Assembly (NCBI RefSeq): GCF_013185185.1
Contig: NZ_JAAZWE010000007.1
Span: 1-64,000, forward strand
DNA: 64,000 nt
Direction: 5' to 3'
Source of the DNA: Saccharibacillus endophyticus
GTDB taxonomy: Bacteria > Bacillota > Bacilli > Paenibacillales > Paenibacillaceae
Shown: piece by piece, positions 55,205 to 64,000 of the stretch
How positions within the stretch are numbered: position 1 is the stretch's first letter
Layout of the letters: every line of letters begins with the position of its first letter
The notes under the pieces: model-generated
What the model saw: only the letters and a program-made list of their open reading frames with translations
Databases searched by the model: none
Told to the model about the DNA's origin: nothing
Made by a program: the position numbers and the translations under genes

Positions 55205-55723
55205 ATGATCTTGGAAACGTTAGAGATTCGCGGTGTTGAAATGCATTATTATTCCGTCTGCAAACGCAAGCTTTGGTTGTTTCAACATGGACTCGGCATG
55301 GAGCAGCATAGCGAGCGAGTGGAAGAAGGAAAGGTTCTGCATGACTATGCTTACGGACGGTTGGACAAAGAAATCGAGATCGGCGGCGAAGCCGTTGTGG
55401 ACGCGATCGACGAAGATTGGGTGCGCGAAGTCAAAATCAGCAGCCGCATGGAGCGGGCAGATCGATTGCAGATGCTGTACTACTTGTATCTGCTCAAACA
55501 AAACGGGATTGAGAAAAAAGGACTGCTCAGCTATCCCACAGAAAAACAAACGGTTGAAGTGGGGTTGGACGAAGCCGCGATTCAAGAAGTAGAGGCGGCG
55601 ATGCAGGGCGTTCGTCAAATTGGAAGCGGCACTTTACCCAAGTATCGAAAACTGCCTTATTGCACCAAATGCGCGTATCGGGATTTTTGTCAATCGGGCG
55701 AAATCGGGGAGGAAGAAGCATGA
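55205..55723 (+). CDS. cas4: Cas4 exonuclease
   Basis: 172 residues, RecB-like nuclease. Cys19 (SVCKRKLWLF) and three C-terminal Cys in YCTKCAYRDFC bind an Fe-S cluster. VVDAIDEDWVREVKIS has the D-ExK catalytic core, and QMLYYLYLL the QxxxY motif. It trims and orients prespacers with Cas1-Cas2. The ATG at 55205 sits only 3 nt after GGGAGG, so TTG 55211 may be the real start. Confidence 0.94.
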   Translation: MILETLEIRGVEMHYYSVCKRKLWLFQHGLGMEQHSERVEEGKVLHDYAYGRLDKEIEIGGEAVVDAIDEDWVREVKISSRMERADRLQMLYYLYLLKQNGIEKKGLLSYPTEKQTVEVGLDEAAIQEVEAAMQGVRQIGSGTLPKYRKLPYCTKCAYRDFCQSGEIGEEEA

Positions 55724-56712
55724 GTTCGGGACGTGACGTATTTATTTTCTCGGCAGGAAAGCTGCATCGCAAAAACAATACGCTGTATTTTGTGAACGAA
55801 GAAGGAAAATCTCAGCCGCTGCCAGTCGAGCAAACGGAAAATATTCATCTGCTCGGCAATGTGGATTTCAACAGCTCGCTTCTGCACATTTTGACTCAGC
55901 ATCAGGTACGTCTTCATGTCTACAATCATTACGGATATTACGACGGCACTTATTATCCTCGCAATAGCACAATTTCCGGTTACAATGTCGTGCAACAGAG
56001 TTCCCACTATCTGAATCCGGCAAAAAGATTGTTTTTGGCGAAAGCTTTTATCCAAAGCGGTGTGCATCACATGGTGCGAAATCTGCGCAAGCAGGGAGAA
56101 GCGACCAAGCCTTATGTGGATACGATGGTGTCACGCGTTGCTTTGCTGGATGCCGCTACCGGAATTCCTCAAGCCATGGGCGTCGAAGGTCAGTGCCGTC
56201 AAGTTTATTACGAAGCTTTTCCTTTTTTGCTGAAAAATACAGGCTTTGAATGGTCCGGTCGTAATAAGCGTCCGCCGAAGGACCCGCTCAATGCCATGAT
56301 TTCGTTCGGCAATGGCGTGATGTATACGACAATTCTGTCAGAGGTATACAAAACGGCGCTTGATCCGGCGATCAGCTACCTTCACGAACCTTCAAGCAAA
56401 CGTTTCTCGCTTTGTCTGGATATTGCTGAGATTTTCAAACCGTTATTGATTGATCCGCTGGTCTTTACGTTGGTCAATAATCGCAGAATACAGCCCAAGC
56501 ATTTTCGCAACGAAGACGGCATGTATTTTTTGAGCGAAGAAGGGCGCAAGATTTTTTTGACGGATTTCGAAGCTAAAATGAAAGAAACGATCAAGCACCG
56601 CAAGCTGGGACGGCAGGTTTCGTATCGTTACTTAATTCGGTTAGAAGCTTATAAACTGATTAAGCATATGATCGGTGACGAAATTTATAAACCTTTTAAA
56701 GCGTGGTGGTAG
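55720..56712 (+). CDS. cas1: Cas1 integrase
   Basis: 330 residues. Catalytic Glu156 (GVEGQCRQ), His222 (SYLHEPSSKRF) and Glu237 (LDIAEIFKP) are present. It inserts new spacers at the leader end. The ATG at 55720 overlaps the cas4 stop (ATGA). The C-terminus runs to 2 nt before cas2. Confidence 0.96.
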   Translation: MSSGRDVFIFSAGKLHRKNNTLYFVNEEGKSQPLPVEQTENIHLLGNVDFNSSLLHILTQHQVRLHVYNHYGYYDGTYYPRNSTISGYNVVQQSSHYLNPAKRLFLAKAFIQSGVHHMVRNLRKQGEATKPYVDTMVSRVALLDAATGIPQAMGVEGQCRQVYYEAFPFLLKNTGFEWSGRNKRPPKDPLNAMISFGNGVMYTTILSEVYKTALDPAISYLHEPSSKRFSLCLDIAEIFKPLLIDPLVFTLVNNRRIQPKHFRNEDGMYFLSEEGRKIFLTDFEAKMKETIKHRKLGRQVSYRYLIRLEAYKLIKHMIGDEIYKPFKAWW

Positions 56713-56713
56713 C

Positions 56714-56974
56714 ATGTTTGTAATTATTACGTACGACGTCGGTGAAAAAAGGGTAGGCAAAGTCTGCAAAAAACTGCGCGAATATCTGGATTGGACGCAA
56801 AACTCGGTATTCGAAGGCGAAATCACGAAAGGCACGTTGACGCGTTGTTTGGCCGAGTTGAAAACGATCATGGATGAAGAGGATTCCGTCTATTTGTATA
56901 AAGTAGAGAACCCGCGTAATTTGGTAAAAGAAGTGCTTGGAACCGATCGTTCTTTTTATACAATGTTCTTATGA
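56714..56974 (+). CDS. cas2: Cas2 integration subunit
   Basis: 86 residues, MFVIITYDVGEKRVGKVCKKLREYLDWTQNSVFEGEIT..., with the conserved YDV/Asp near the N-terminus and WxQxSVFEG. It bridges two Cas1 dimers. Last gene of the cas operon; the array 2 leader begins 20 bp on. Confidence 0.95.
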   Translation: MFVIITYDVGEKRVGKVCKKLREYLDWTQNSVFEGEITKGTLTRCLAELKTIMDEEDSVYLYKVENPRNLVKEVLGTDRSFYTMFL

Positions 56975-56994
56975 GAAAGAAGTAGTGAAGTTCA

Positions 56995-57167
56995 TTTGCA
57001 TCGAACCGGAAAAAGAGCGAAAGTGGCTTGAACCCTTGATAGACAAGGGGGTGGGGGTTATTTCGTAGGGCTTACGTTTACACGATTGGCGGTTCGATGC
57101 AAATGTTGCCCTTGATGCCGTTACGAAATGGCTCAATGGTGCGGGTTTTGAACGGTTTTTGAGCGGG
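56995..57167 (+). promoter_or_regulatory. CRISPR array 2 leader
   Basis: The homologue of the array 1 leader: TTTGCATCGAACCG (56995-57008), CCCTTG/CAAGGG hairpin (57033-57049), a TTACGTTTACACGATT segment, CGGTTCGATGCAAA (57090-57103), and TTTTGAACGGTTTTTGAGCGG beside repeat 1. The 14-bp inverted repeat is intact in both leaders although the intervening bases differ. Confidence 0.85.
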
Positions 57168-60100
57168 GTTTTATCTGAACGTAGTGGGATATGAAGATCC
57201 CGGAACCGATCCGGGAACCGGTGGTGGGAACGAGTTTTATCTGAACGTAGTGGGATATGAAGAAGTTTCACGGGGAGCTGTGCGAGATCCTGAACGTGTT
57301 TTATCTGAACGTAGTGGGATATGAAGCGCCTTGAAGCAGCTCGCGGTCCTTACCGCCTTCCAGTTTTATCTGAACGTAGTGGGATATGAAGGATCACCAC
57401 GGGCAAGCGCCGGCGGCGCCGCAGCGTTTTATCTGAACGTAGTGGGATATGAAGGGAGCTGGAGCCGACGCTCTCAATGGACGAGCTGAAGTTTTATCTG
57501 AACGTAGTGGGATATGAAGGGATATCGAAGTCGACGGCCTGGGCGAGTATACCGTGTTTTATCTGAACGTAGTGGGATATGAAGACGAACGACAGCTGTA
57601 CCGTCATGCCGTCAATGCGGTTTTATCTGAACGTAGTGGGATATGAAGATAGCTGTGCCTCAGCCTAATGATTTTGTCGCTTATGTTTTATCTGAACGTA
57701 GTGGGATATGAAGAGTTTCACAGGCGGCTAGGGCTTGGACCCCCTAAGCGTTTTATCTGAACGTAGTGGGATATGAAGGAGGGCTGATGCGTTTGTTGCT
57801 GCTATTCCGGTTGGGGTTTTATCTGAACGTAGTGGGATATGAAGACTAACGAGGAGCGAGTAAACGATGGAAGCCTTCAAGTTTTATCTGAACGTAGTGG
57901 GATATGAAGTAGGACATCGTGAAGCTGTTGACGCGTTGGCGCCGTGGTTTTATCTGAACGTAGTGGGATATGAAGACGGAAAATCCGCAATTGATCCCCG
58001 AGGCACAACCGTTTTATCTGAACGTAGTGGGATATGAAGAATGGAGTTGGACGCTTATTTGCGTATGCAGGCGGGTTTTATCTGAACGTAGTGGGATATG
58101 AAGTACATTCTCTCCTTCTCACCTTGAACCGCAGCAGCGTTTTATCTGAACGTAGTGGGATATGAAGTTCCATATGCGAGAATTCCGAATCTTCAACAAA
58201 CCGGTTTTATCTGAACGTAGTGGGATATGAAGGTCGGTCTTCCGCTCTCAAATTAATCATGTTCAATCGTTTTATCTGAACGTAGTGGGATATGAAGATG
58301 AGTGGAAACCTGATCCCATCAAACCGAAAGTAGTTTTATCTGAACGTAGTGGGATATGAAGGTAGGAGCTACGACGACAATATCGGCAGCCGGATCGTTT
58401 TATCTGAACGTAGTGGGATATGAAGACTGGTCAGCATGCTGGAAGAGTGCCCGCTGGATGGTTTTATCTGAACGTAGTGGGATATGAAGTTGGCCGGGCA
58501 ACCGCTCGATCAGCGGCGTACGGTAGTTTTATCTGAACGTAGTGGGATATGAAGTCCGGTGATCGAAGCGCTTGGGGCGTAAGTGTCAGTGTTTTATCTG
58601 AACGTAGTGGGATATGAAGCTGGATAATCCGACACTACTAAGTATTGAAAAAGAGTTTTATCTGAACGTAGTGGGATATGAAGTCCGGCAGCCGGGTACC
58701 GGTCCGGCGCGCTTCCGCGTTTTATCTGAACGTAGTGGGATATGAAGTACAAACCACACGCTTCGATCTGAGTCTGATCGCCCGTTTTATCTGAACGTAG
58801 TGGGATATGAAGCACGGACAATACCGTCAACGGATGCCGCGCGCTGCTCGTTTTATCTGAACGTAGTGGGATATGAAGCGATTTCGGATATCTGGACCGG
58901 CGTTTTAGGTTTCTGTTTTATCTGAACGTAGTGGGATATGAAGTTCCATGATAGAATCAAGAGTGGCCCGGACCTCGGGTTTTATCTGAACGTAGTGGGA
59001 TATGAAGCTCTTTGCTCAAACTTATTTTCCAGACCCGCTTAACGTTTTATCTGAACGTAGTGGGATATGAAGACCGTTACAGCCACCGATCATAACGCGA
59101 TCGTGACGGTTTTATCTGAACGTAGTGGGATATGAAGACGTACATCCGGATCGGCGTGTACTCGCTGAGGATGGTTTTATCTGAACGTAGTGGGATATGA
59201 AGTCTTCCTGAAGAGAAGAAAACGATGGGCAAAGAAAAGTTTTATCTGAACGTAGTGGGATATGAAGACGGAACTTGTGCGCCTTGTCGGCAACGCAGGA
59301 GCGGTTTTATCTGAACGTAGTGGGATATGAAGACAGGTGGTTCGGACATCGTCGAAAAATCGATCCGCGTTTTATCTGAACGTAGTGGGATATGAAGGGC
59401 TTGGACATAAAGATAACGTGGTTACTCTCGGTTTTATCTGAACTTAGTGGGATATGAAGCTAGATTGGGCGTCACAACCTACGACTTCGATCAATTGTTT
59501 TATCTGAACGTAGTGGGATATGAAGCTGTATAATCCGGTCAGCGCAATAACTCTCGGGGAGAGTTTTATCTGAAAGTAGTGGGATATGAAGTCTTAAACG
59601 CAAAAACGGCCCCGCTGGCGCGTGCCAGGTTTTATCTGAACGTAGTGGGAGTAGTGGGATATGAAGCAATGCCCGTATCAAGCGCGCTGCCGAGCTGCTT
59701 TGTTTTATCTGAACGTAGTGGGATATGAAGAATGGCGAATACAATCTTGATTTTCAAAGCAAGGAGGTTTTATCTGAACGTAGTGGGATATGAAGTTAAA
59801 TGGTGGTGACAACTTGACTACATCCGTATTCGTTTTATCTTAAAGTAGTGGGATATGAAGGTCCGAGACGTTCCGCACCTTCTCTCGCTTGGCATCGTTT
59901 TATCTGAATGTAGTGGAATATGAAGGCCGGATCGGCAGCTTGGAAAAAGGGAAGGCTCCCAGTTTTATTTAAACGTAGCGGGATATGAAGCATGTCGTCC
60001 CAGATACGGCCAACGTCCTCGATCAAGTTTTATTTGAACGTAATGGGATATGAAGGACTTTGCAGCTGATCGGAGAACTCGAGTCTTTGCCGTTTTATTT

Positions 60101-60302
60101 GAACGTAGTGGGATATGAAGCATACTCCGCAAAGCATCGCCGCGCCTATCTCGGCAACGTTTTATTTGAACATAGAGGGTTATGAAGTTGCCTGGATGTG
60201 CCGGGCGGTTTGGTTTATCTCCAATTTTATCTGAACATAGTGAGATATGAAAAGCGATAAAATCTGCTAGACACTGTTCATCAAGTTGGTTGAGATATGA
60301 AG
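57168..60302 (+). CRISPR. CRISPR array 2, 48 repeats plus a stub
   Basis: Same 29-nt repeat and orientation as array 1. I counted 48 repeats from 57168 to 60252 and a truncated one ending at 60302 (TTGAGATATGAAG). Repeats from 59832 onwards decay steadily, with ATTTGAAC replacing ATCTGAAC. Repeat 39 (59629-59666) is 38 nt long because of an internal 9-bp duplication. Leader-proximal repeats are perfect. The minus-strand open frames inside are artefacts. Confidence 0.98.
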
Positions 60303-60452
60303 AAATCATTTTGATTCTTCAAATATTGTAATAGCTATAATAAGTGAGTACCTTGTCAACACTAAATGATGTTAGCTTTACATATTAGGTAGGCAAGTGG
60401 AGTGAATATAAATGGGTTGATATTGACCAGCTTGGAATCTGGGGTGAAAAAA

Positions 60453-62090
60453 ATGAACCTTAACAAAAGCCGACCCGACCGCCTGATCTTCCCCTCCATC
60501 CGCTTATGCCAGCCGGAGTGGTATGGGGAGGGTTCATTCCAGCCGAAAGCTTGGGATCGCGCCGGATTGCTGGTTGTCGAAGGCGGCCAAATTACATTAT
60601 CGCTTGACGGGCGTTTGCATCCAGCCGAGGCGGGCGATCGTTTCTGGATTGCGCCGGGTACGGAGGTGGGCGGACATTGGGGAGATGGATTCCGCTGCTC
60701 GCTGCTGCTTTTTTCTTGTCGGCGCATGGAGCGTTTTGGCGGACAGTGGTTGGCGGTAGAGGCGGAACTTCCTCCGGCCGGGCGCTTGAAGCAAGAGATC
60801 CAGCAGCAGGAGAGAATTCCGGGTATGGCAAGCGAACCGCCGCCGCGCGATCGCTTGGAGTTGAAGCATGCGCTGCATCGCTGGCTATCCGGTTATTTAA
60901 CTCTGAACCAGCTTCGAAACGAAGCGAATGCAGAGCGAACCCACGAGCGGAATTCGGGAGCTTCCGGCACTCTGTCCGGAATCGGCCCGGTACTGGATTA
61001 TATGTCCGAGCATTATGCGCGCGAACTCGGCGTTTCCGAACTGGCCGCTCTCGCGGGAATGAGCATGAACCATTTTATCCGCACGTTCAAGTCCAAAACA
61101 GGCCGAACACCCACGCAATATCTGCTGCGTCTGCGGATGTGGAAAGCGCGTCAGCTGCTTTTTTCAACCGATAAGATCAAGACGGTCGCGCGGAGCGTAG
61201 GCTACCGGGACGAGCATTATTTCAGTCGGGCTTTTAAAAAAGCAGAAGGAATCGCTCCGGCTTTCTATATGAAGCATCCCGATCGGCGCATCGCGGCAGC
61301 CTACTACGGGTTGGACGATTATTTGCGCACGCTTGGTTTGCAGCCGGTGGCGGCACTTGAGAAGACGAGCCGCCAAGACCGTTCGGCAGCAGTTTCGGAA
61401 CGAACCATGCAAAAAAGTCCCGGTACGGTATGGCTGGACGGTTCGGATTTCAGCTATGCGTCTCTTCGCCGGGCCAAGCCTGATCTGATTCTCACCAGCA
61501 GCCGCGTGGAATCGGACATTAGACTGGACCGGATCGCGCCGACCGTTACCATCCCCTACACGCATGATCTCCCGCGCCAGCTTCGGCGAATGGCGGAGAT
61601 CGTAGGCAAGGAGGAAGAAGCCGAGAACTGGATTCAGCGTTATACGGAAGCGGGGATGGTGCTGCGGCAGCAGTTGATTGCCAAACACGGACGGCCTCTG
61701 ACGGCATACTATATCCGAGTCGGCGCGACTTTGTGCCGGGTATACGGGCGGCTGAACCAGACCGGCGATTTGCTGTACGACGATCTGGGCATGGAGCTTC
61801 CGACAAGCTTCCCCGACGGAGAATGGGCGCTGACCGTCAGTCAGGAGCAGTTGTCCCAATTCGACGCGGACTGCCTTTTTATCGCGATTGAGCCTACGCC
61901 GGAAGCCGCCGGAAGAATGCGCGTGATCGCGGCTTCGGAGGAATGGAAAGCTTTGAAAGCCGTACGGGAAGGCCGGATCTATGACGCTGACGATTTCCTG
62001 CTCAAAACGCTCGGACCTTCGGGCAGATTGGAAGTCATGCACGATGTTTTTGAAAAGCTCATGGGTTCTGCTGACGCCGGGAAACGTTGA
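60453..62090 (+). CDS. AraC regulator fused to a siderophore-binding-like domain (second copy)
   Basis: 545 residues with the same architecture as the protein at 40831: cupin-like N-terminus, AraC HTH pair at ~195-285 (LGVSELAALAGMSMNHFIRTFKSKTG and TVARSVGYRDEHYFSRAFKKAEG), then a FecB-type domain (AAAYYGLDDYLRTLGLQPVAALE onwards). Start ATG 60453 with GGGGTGA upstream. TATAAT at 60336-60341 may be its promoter. It directly precedes a Fur-boxed lipoprotein gene and should activate it. Confidence 0.88.
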   Translation: MNLNKSRPDRLIFPSIRLCQPEWYGEGSFQPKAWDRAGLLVVEGGQITLSLDGRLHPAEAGDRFWIAPGTEVGGHWGDGFRCSLLLFSCRRMERFGGQWLAVEAELPPAGRLKQEIQQQERIPGMASEPPPRDRLELKHALHRWLSGYLTLNQLRNEANAERTHERNSGASGTLSGIGPVLDYMSEHYARELGVSELAALAGMSMNHFIRTFKSKTGRTPTQYLLRLRMWKARQLLFSTDKIKTVARSVGYRDEHYFSRAFKKAEGIAPAFYMKHPDRRIAAAYYGLDDYLRTLGLQPVAALEKTSRQDRSAAVSERTMQKSPGTVWLDGSDFSYASLRRAKPDLILTSSRVESDIRLDRIAPTVTIPYTHDLPRQLRRMAEIVGKEEEAENWIQRYTEAGMVLRQQLIAKHGRPLTAYYIRVGATLCRVYGRLNQTGDLLYDDLGMELPTSFPDGEWALTVSQEQLSQFDADCLFIAIEPTPEAAGRMRVIAASEEWKALKAVREGRIYDADDFLLKTLGPSGRLEVMHDVFEKLMGSADAGKR

Positions 62091-62172
62091 CTTTAAGAGA
62101 GTCGGGTGAATTTGTCCACGTGAACTCGGCGATAACGTCCATGGAGTAAGCGGCTTTTCTTCTCTAAGATAG

Positions 62173-62187
62173 TGATAATGATTATCA
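62173..62187 (+). promoter_or_regulatory. Fur box, perfect 7-1-7
   Basis: TGATAATGATTATCA matches the Bacillus Fur consensus fully. It lies 23 bp before the ATG of the second binding lipoprotein. Confidence 0.9.
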
Positions 62188-62209
62188 ATGACTTAGGGGG
62201 AGCTTATAC

Positions 62210-63298
62210 ATGAGAGAGAAAGCTTGGGAAGAAAAAAGGAAGAATAATAATAGGAATACGCAATCGCCAACTCGCAAAATGCGACATATGCGCGCTGCAT
62301 TGACCCTGATCGGTTTATTGGCAATGATGCTGTTTCTGGCGGCTTGCGGCGCGCAATCCCAATCCGCGGCAACGACCGAGGCACCTGCGACTACAGCGGC
62401 TGCCGAGACTGCGACGCCTGCCGCTTCGACAGAAAGTACGGATACCGGATTGCGTTCGATTACCCATTTAAAAGGCACAGCCGAGATCGCGATGCAGCCG
62501 CAGCGCGTCGTGGCTTTGTCCGCTGCTTACATCGACCATATGCTGACCATCGGCGAGAAGCCGGTCGGCGTCAACAACGAAGAACGTTACGGCGGCGACT
62601 ATCTCCCTTATTTGGCGGACGAGCTGGAAGGCGTAGCGGTCGTCGGATCGGCGGATACCCCGAATCTGGAAGCCATCCTGCAATTGAATCCGGATGTCAT
62701 CCTGGTCGAAAGCCGTACGGCCGAAACCAGCTACGAGCAGTTGAACAAGATCGCGCCGACGATTGTGCTGGGTAACGAGTGGAAAGACTACGACGAGGAC
62801 CCGGATTTCTGGACCGAGGATCTGCTGAAGGTTGCGGAGATGTACGATAAGACGGAAGTCGCTCAAAGCAAAATCGACGAACTGAAGAAGAAAACGGCCG
62901 AAGTCAAAGCATTGGTCGAGAAGTCGGAAAACCGTAAACTGGCCTATGTGCGCGTACGCGAGAAACTGTTCCAAATCTATGGGCAAAACGGTCATCCGAC
63001 GAACGCCTTATTGTACCGCGACCTTGGCTTCGAACCGTCTTCCATTACGCCCGTCGAGCATCGCGAGGACCTGTCGCTTGAAGGCGTAGCCGACCTGGAT
63101 GCGAACCGTCTCATTCTCGAGGTCGATCCGAACGGCGGAGACTTCCTCGCGCAAGCTCAGGAAAGTTCGATCTGGAAAGACGTTCCGGCCGTGCAGCAGG
63201 AGCAGGTCTACGAAACGGACTCCTTCTGGCTGTTCAAAGGCTGGGGCGTGCTGGGCCGAACGGAGATCCTCGAGGACATACGGAAGCTGGTCGAATAG
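62210..63298 (+). CDS. iron-siderophore ABC binding lipoprotein (second copy)
   Basis: 362 residues. The N-terminus is long and charged (~27 residues) before the hydrophobic segment; the lipobox FLAAC puts the lipidated residue at Cys46. FecB-type motifs are AEIAMQPQRVVALSAAYIDHMLTIGEKPVGV and AILQLNPDVILVE. GGGGGAG lies before the ATG at 62210. Its relative at 42590 shares the role but is clearly diverged. The next gene follows without a gap. Confidence 0.88.
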   Translation: MREKAWEEKRKNNNRNTQSPTRKMRHMRAALTLIGLLAMMLFLAACGAQSQSAATTEAPATTAAAETATPAASTESTDTGLRSITHLKGTAEIAMQPQRVVALSAAYIDHMLTIGEKPVGVNNEERYGGDYLPYLADELEGVAVVGSADTPNLEAILQLNPDVILVESRTAETSYEQLNKIAPTIVLGNEWKDYDEDPDFWTEDLLKVAEMYDKTEVAQSKIDELKKKTAEVKALVEKSENRKLAYVRVREKLFQIYGQNGHPTNALLYRDLGFEPSSITPVEHREDLSLEGVADLDANRLILEVDPNGGDFLAQAQESSIWKDVPAVQQEQVYETDSFWLFKGWGVLGRTEILEDIRKLVE

Positions 63299-64000
63299 AT
63301 GAACGTAAGACGAACGGGACAAAAGGACGGAGACTTCCTGCAAGAGCTTAAAAGGCTGCTGCGCCGGCACTTTGCGGTGGTGTGGATCGAGTCGGAAGAG
63401 GATTGGGATCGATTGAGCGAAAGCGGAGAGCTTCAGACGACAAACGCGACCTTAGCCGATTCCCGTACGCTTTTTCCTTATGCTGCCGTGGATCTGCTTG
63501 ACCCGGTCATTCTTTACGAGGTCCTTGCTCTGCAATCGCGGCAGCTTGGCGACGTATCTTCGGACGTAACGGGAACCTTGTTTGCCAAACGCTATTCGGT
63601 GCTGATCGCAGGAATGTTCGCGGCCTACACGTTATACGATGTCCCGATATCGGCAGACTTAAGCGATACCCGCATCCGGCTTGAACAGGGCGGAACCATG
63701 GCCTACCTGGTCCGGCACGATTCGCAGTTTGCAAATCCGGCCGAACTTATGGATGCCGGGCGTAAAAGATTGCCTTCGTCCGAAGCGCGATCCGGTTTCT
63801 CCGTTTACGCCCGACGCATCGACGAACATTTCAGCACGATACTCGACGCGGTAAGCTCAATCACGCGTGCCCATAACAAAGTGCTCCGCTCGCTCGTCCT
63901 GCATCAGGTGCATATGCTGTACGCCGGACTGCAAGCCGAGGCGGCCCATCCGGACTTTCGACCGCGCGGCCGCGCAGCCCTCATTGCAGCGGATCGCGAA
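63299..64000 (+). CDS. FhuF-like ferric siderophore reductase, N-terminal part
   Basis: The ATG at 63299 starts directly after the lipoprotein stop and the frame stays open for 234 codons to the window end. MNVRRTGQKDGDFLQELKRLLRR and the region GTLFAKRYSVLIAGMFAAYTLYDVPISADLSDTRIRLE resemble FhuF-type proteins, which reduce ferric siderophores in the cytoplasm. The Cys cluster expected at the C-terminus lies outside the window. Context (Fur box, siderophore regulator and binding protein) agrees. Confidence 0.7.
   Translation, partial: MNVRRTGQKDGDFLQELKRLLRRHFAVVWIESEEDWDRLSESGELQTTNATLADSRTLFPYAAVDLLDPVILYEVLALQSRQLGDVSSDVTGTLFAKRYSVLIAGMFAAYTLYDVPISADLSDTRIRLEQGGTMAYLVRHDSQFANPAELMDAGRKRLPSSEARSGFSVYARRIDEHFSTILDAVSSITRAHNKVLRSLVLHQVHMLYAGLQAEAAHPDFRPRGRAALIAADRE

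Overview
The window reads as chromosome of a Gram-positive, spore-former-type bacterium of the Paenibacillaceae (Paenibacillus or Saccharibacillus-like). This rests on strong AGGAGG ribosome sites, frequent TTG and GTG starts, the purEKBCSQLFMNHD gene order, an S-layer (SLH) protein, Bacillus-type Fur and PhoP-like sites, and a moderately high GC content. Genus assignment is inference; no database was searched.

Layout. 1-1046: the 3' end of a 5S rRNA with its terminator, then an AT-rich gene-free stretch with a cluster of DnaA-box-like 9-mers. 1047-7150: a secreted beta-helix (pectate-lyase-like) protein, an ECF sigma factor, a ClpP paralogue, an Eis-like acetyltransferase, a DUF1294 membrane protein and a universal stress protein. 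7541-22847: the complete de novo purine operon behind a guanine-type purine riboswitch and a roughly 300-nt leader. It carries a Nudix gene between purN and purH, a PurN with an unusual proline-rich extension, and a palindrome-packed gap between purF and purM. 23092-29024: an AraC/GyrI-like regulator, threonine deaminase, an LD-carboxypeptidase-like protein and an SLH surface protein.

29079-38046 is a phosphate-flavoured region: a UgpBEA-like ABC transporter, a divergent glycerophosphodiesterase, and convergent Ppx and Ppk. The promoters of the glycerophosphodiesterase and of ppk share one architecture (two TTTACA-like half-sites 11 bp apart, then 9 bp to TATACT), which suggests PhoP control. 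38588-44798: a GH42 beta-galactosidase, a siderophore-type AraC regulator with a Fur-boxed binding lipoprotein, a possible structured RNA, and a mutarotase-fold protein.

44911-60302 is a complete type I-B CRISPR-Cas locus: array 1 (40 repeats), then cas6-cas8-cas7-cas5-cas3-cas4-cas1-cas2, then array 2 (48 repeats plus a stub). Both arrays run in the same direction and both leaders contain a 14-bp inverted repeat whose arms lie about 80 bp apart. Between array 1 and cas6 lie a nonsense-interrupted Phd/YefM-like antitoxin gene and a solitary decayed repeat just upstream of the cas promoter. The repeat is a candidate remnant or crRNA-like regulator. After array 2 comes a second copy of the iron module (AraC/FecB regulator, Fur-boxed lipoprotein, and a FhuF-like reductase cut by the window end).

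The most unusual items are the solitary repeat and broken antitoxin beside cas6, the conserved leader inverted repeats, the multi-branched RNA candidate at 43605-43767, the PurN extension, and the 143-bp palindromic element inside the pur operon.
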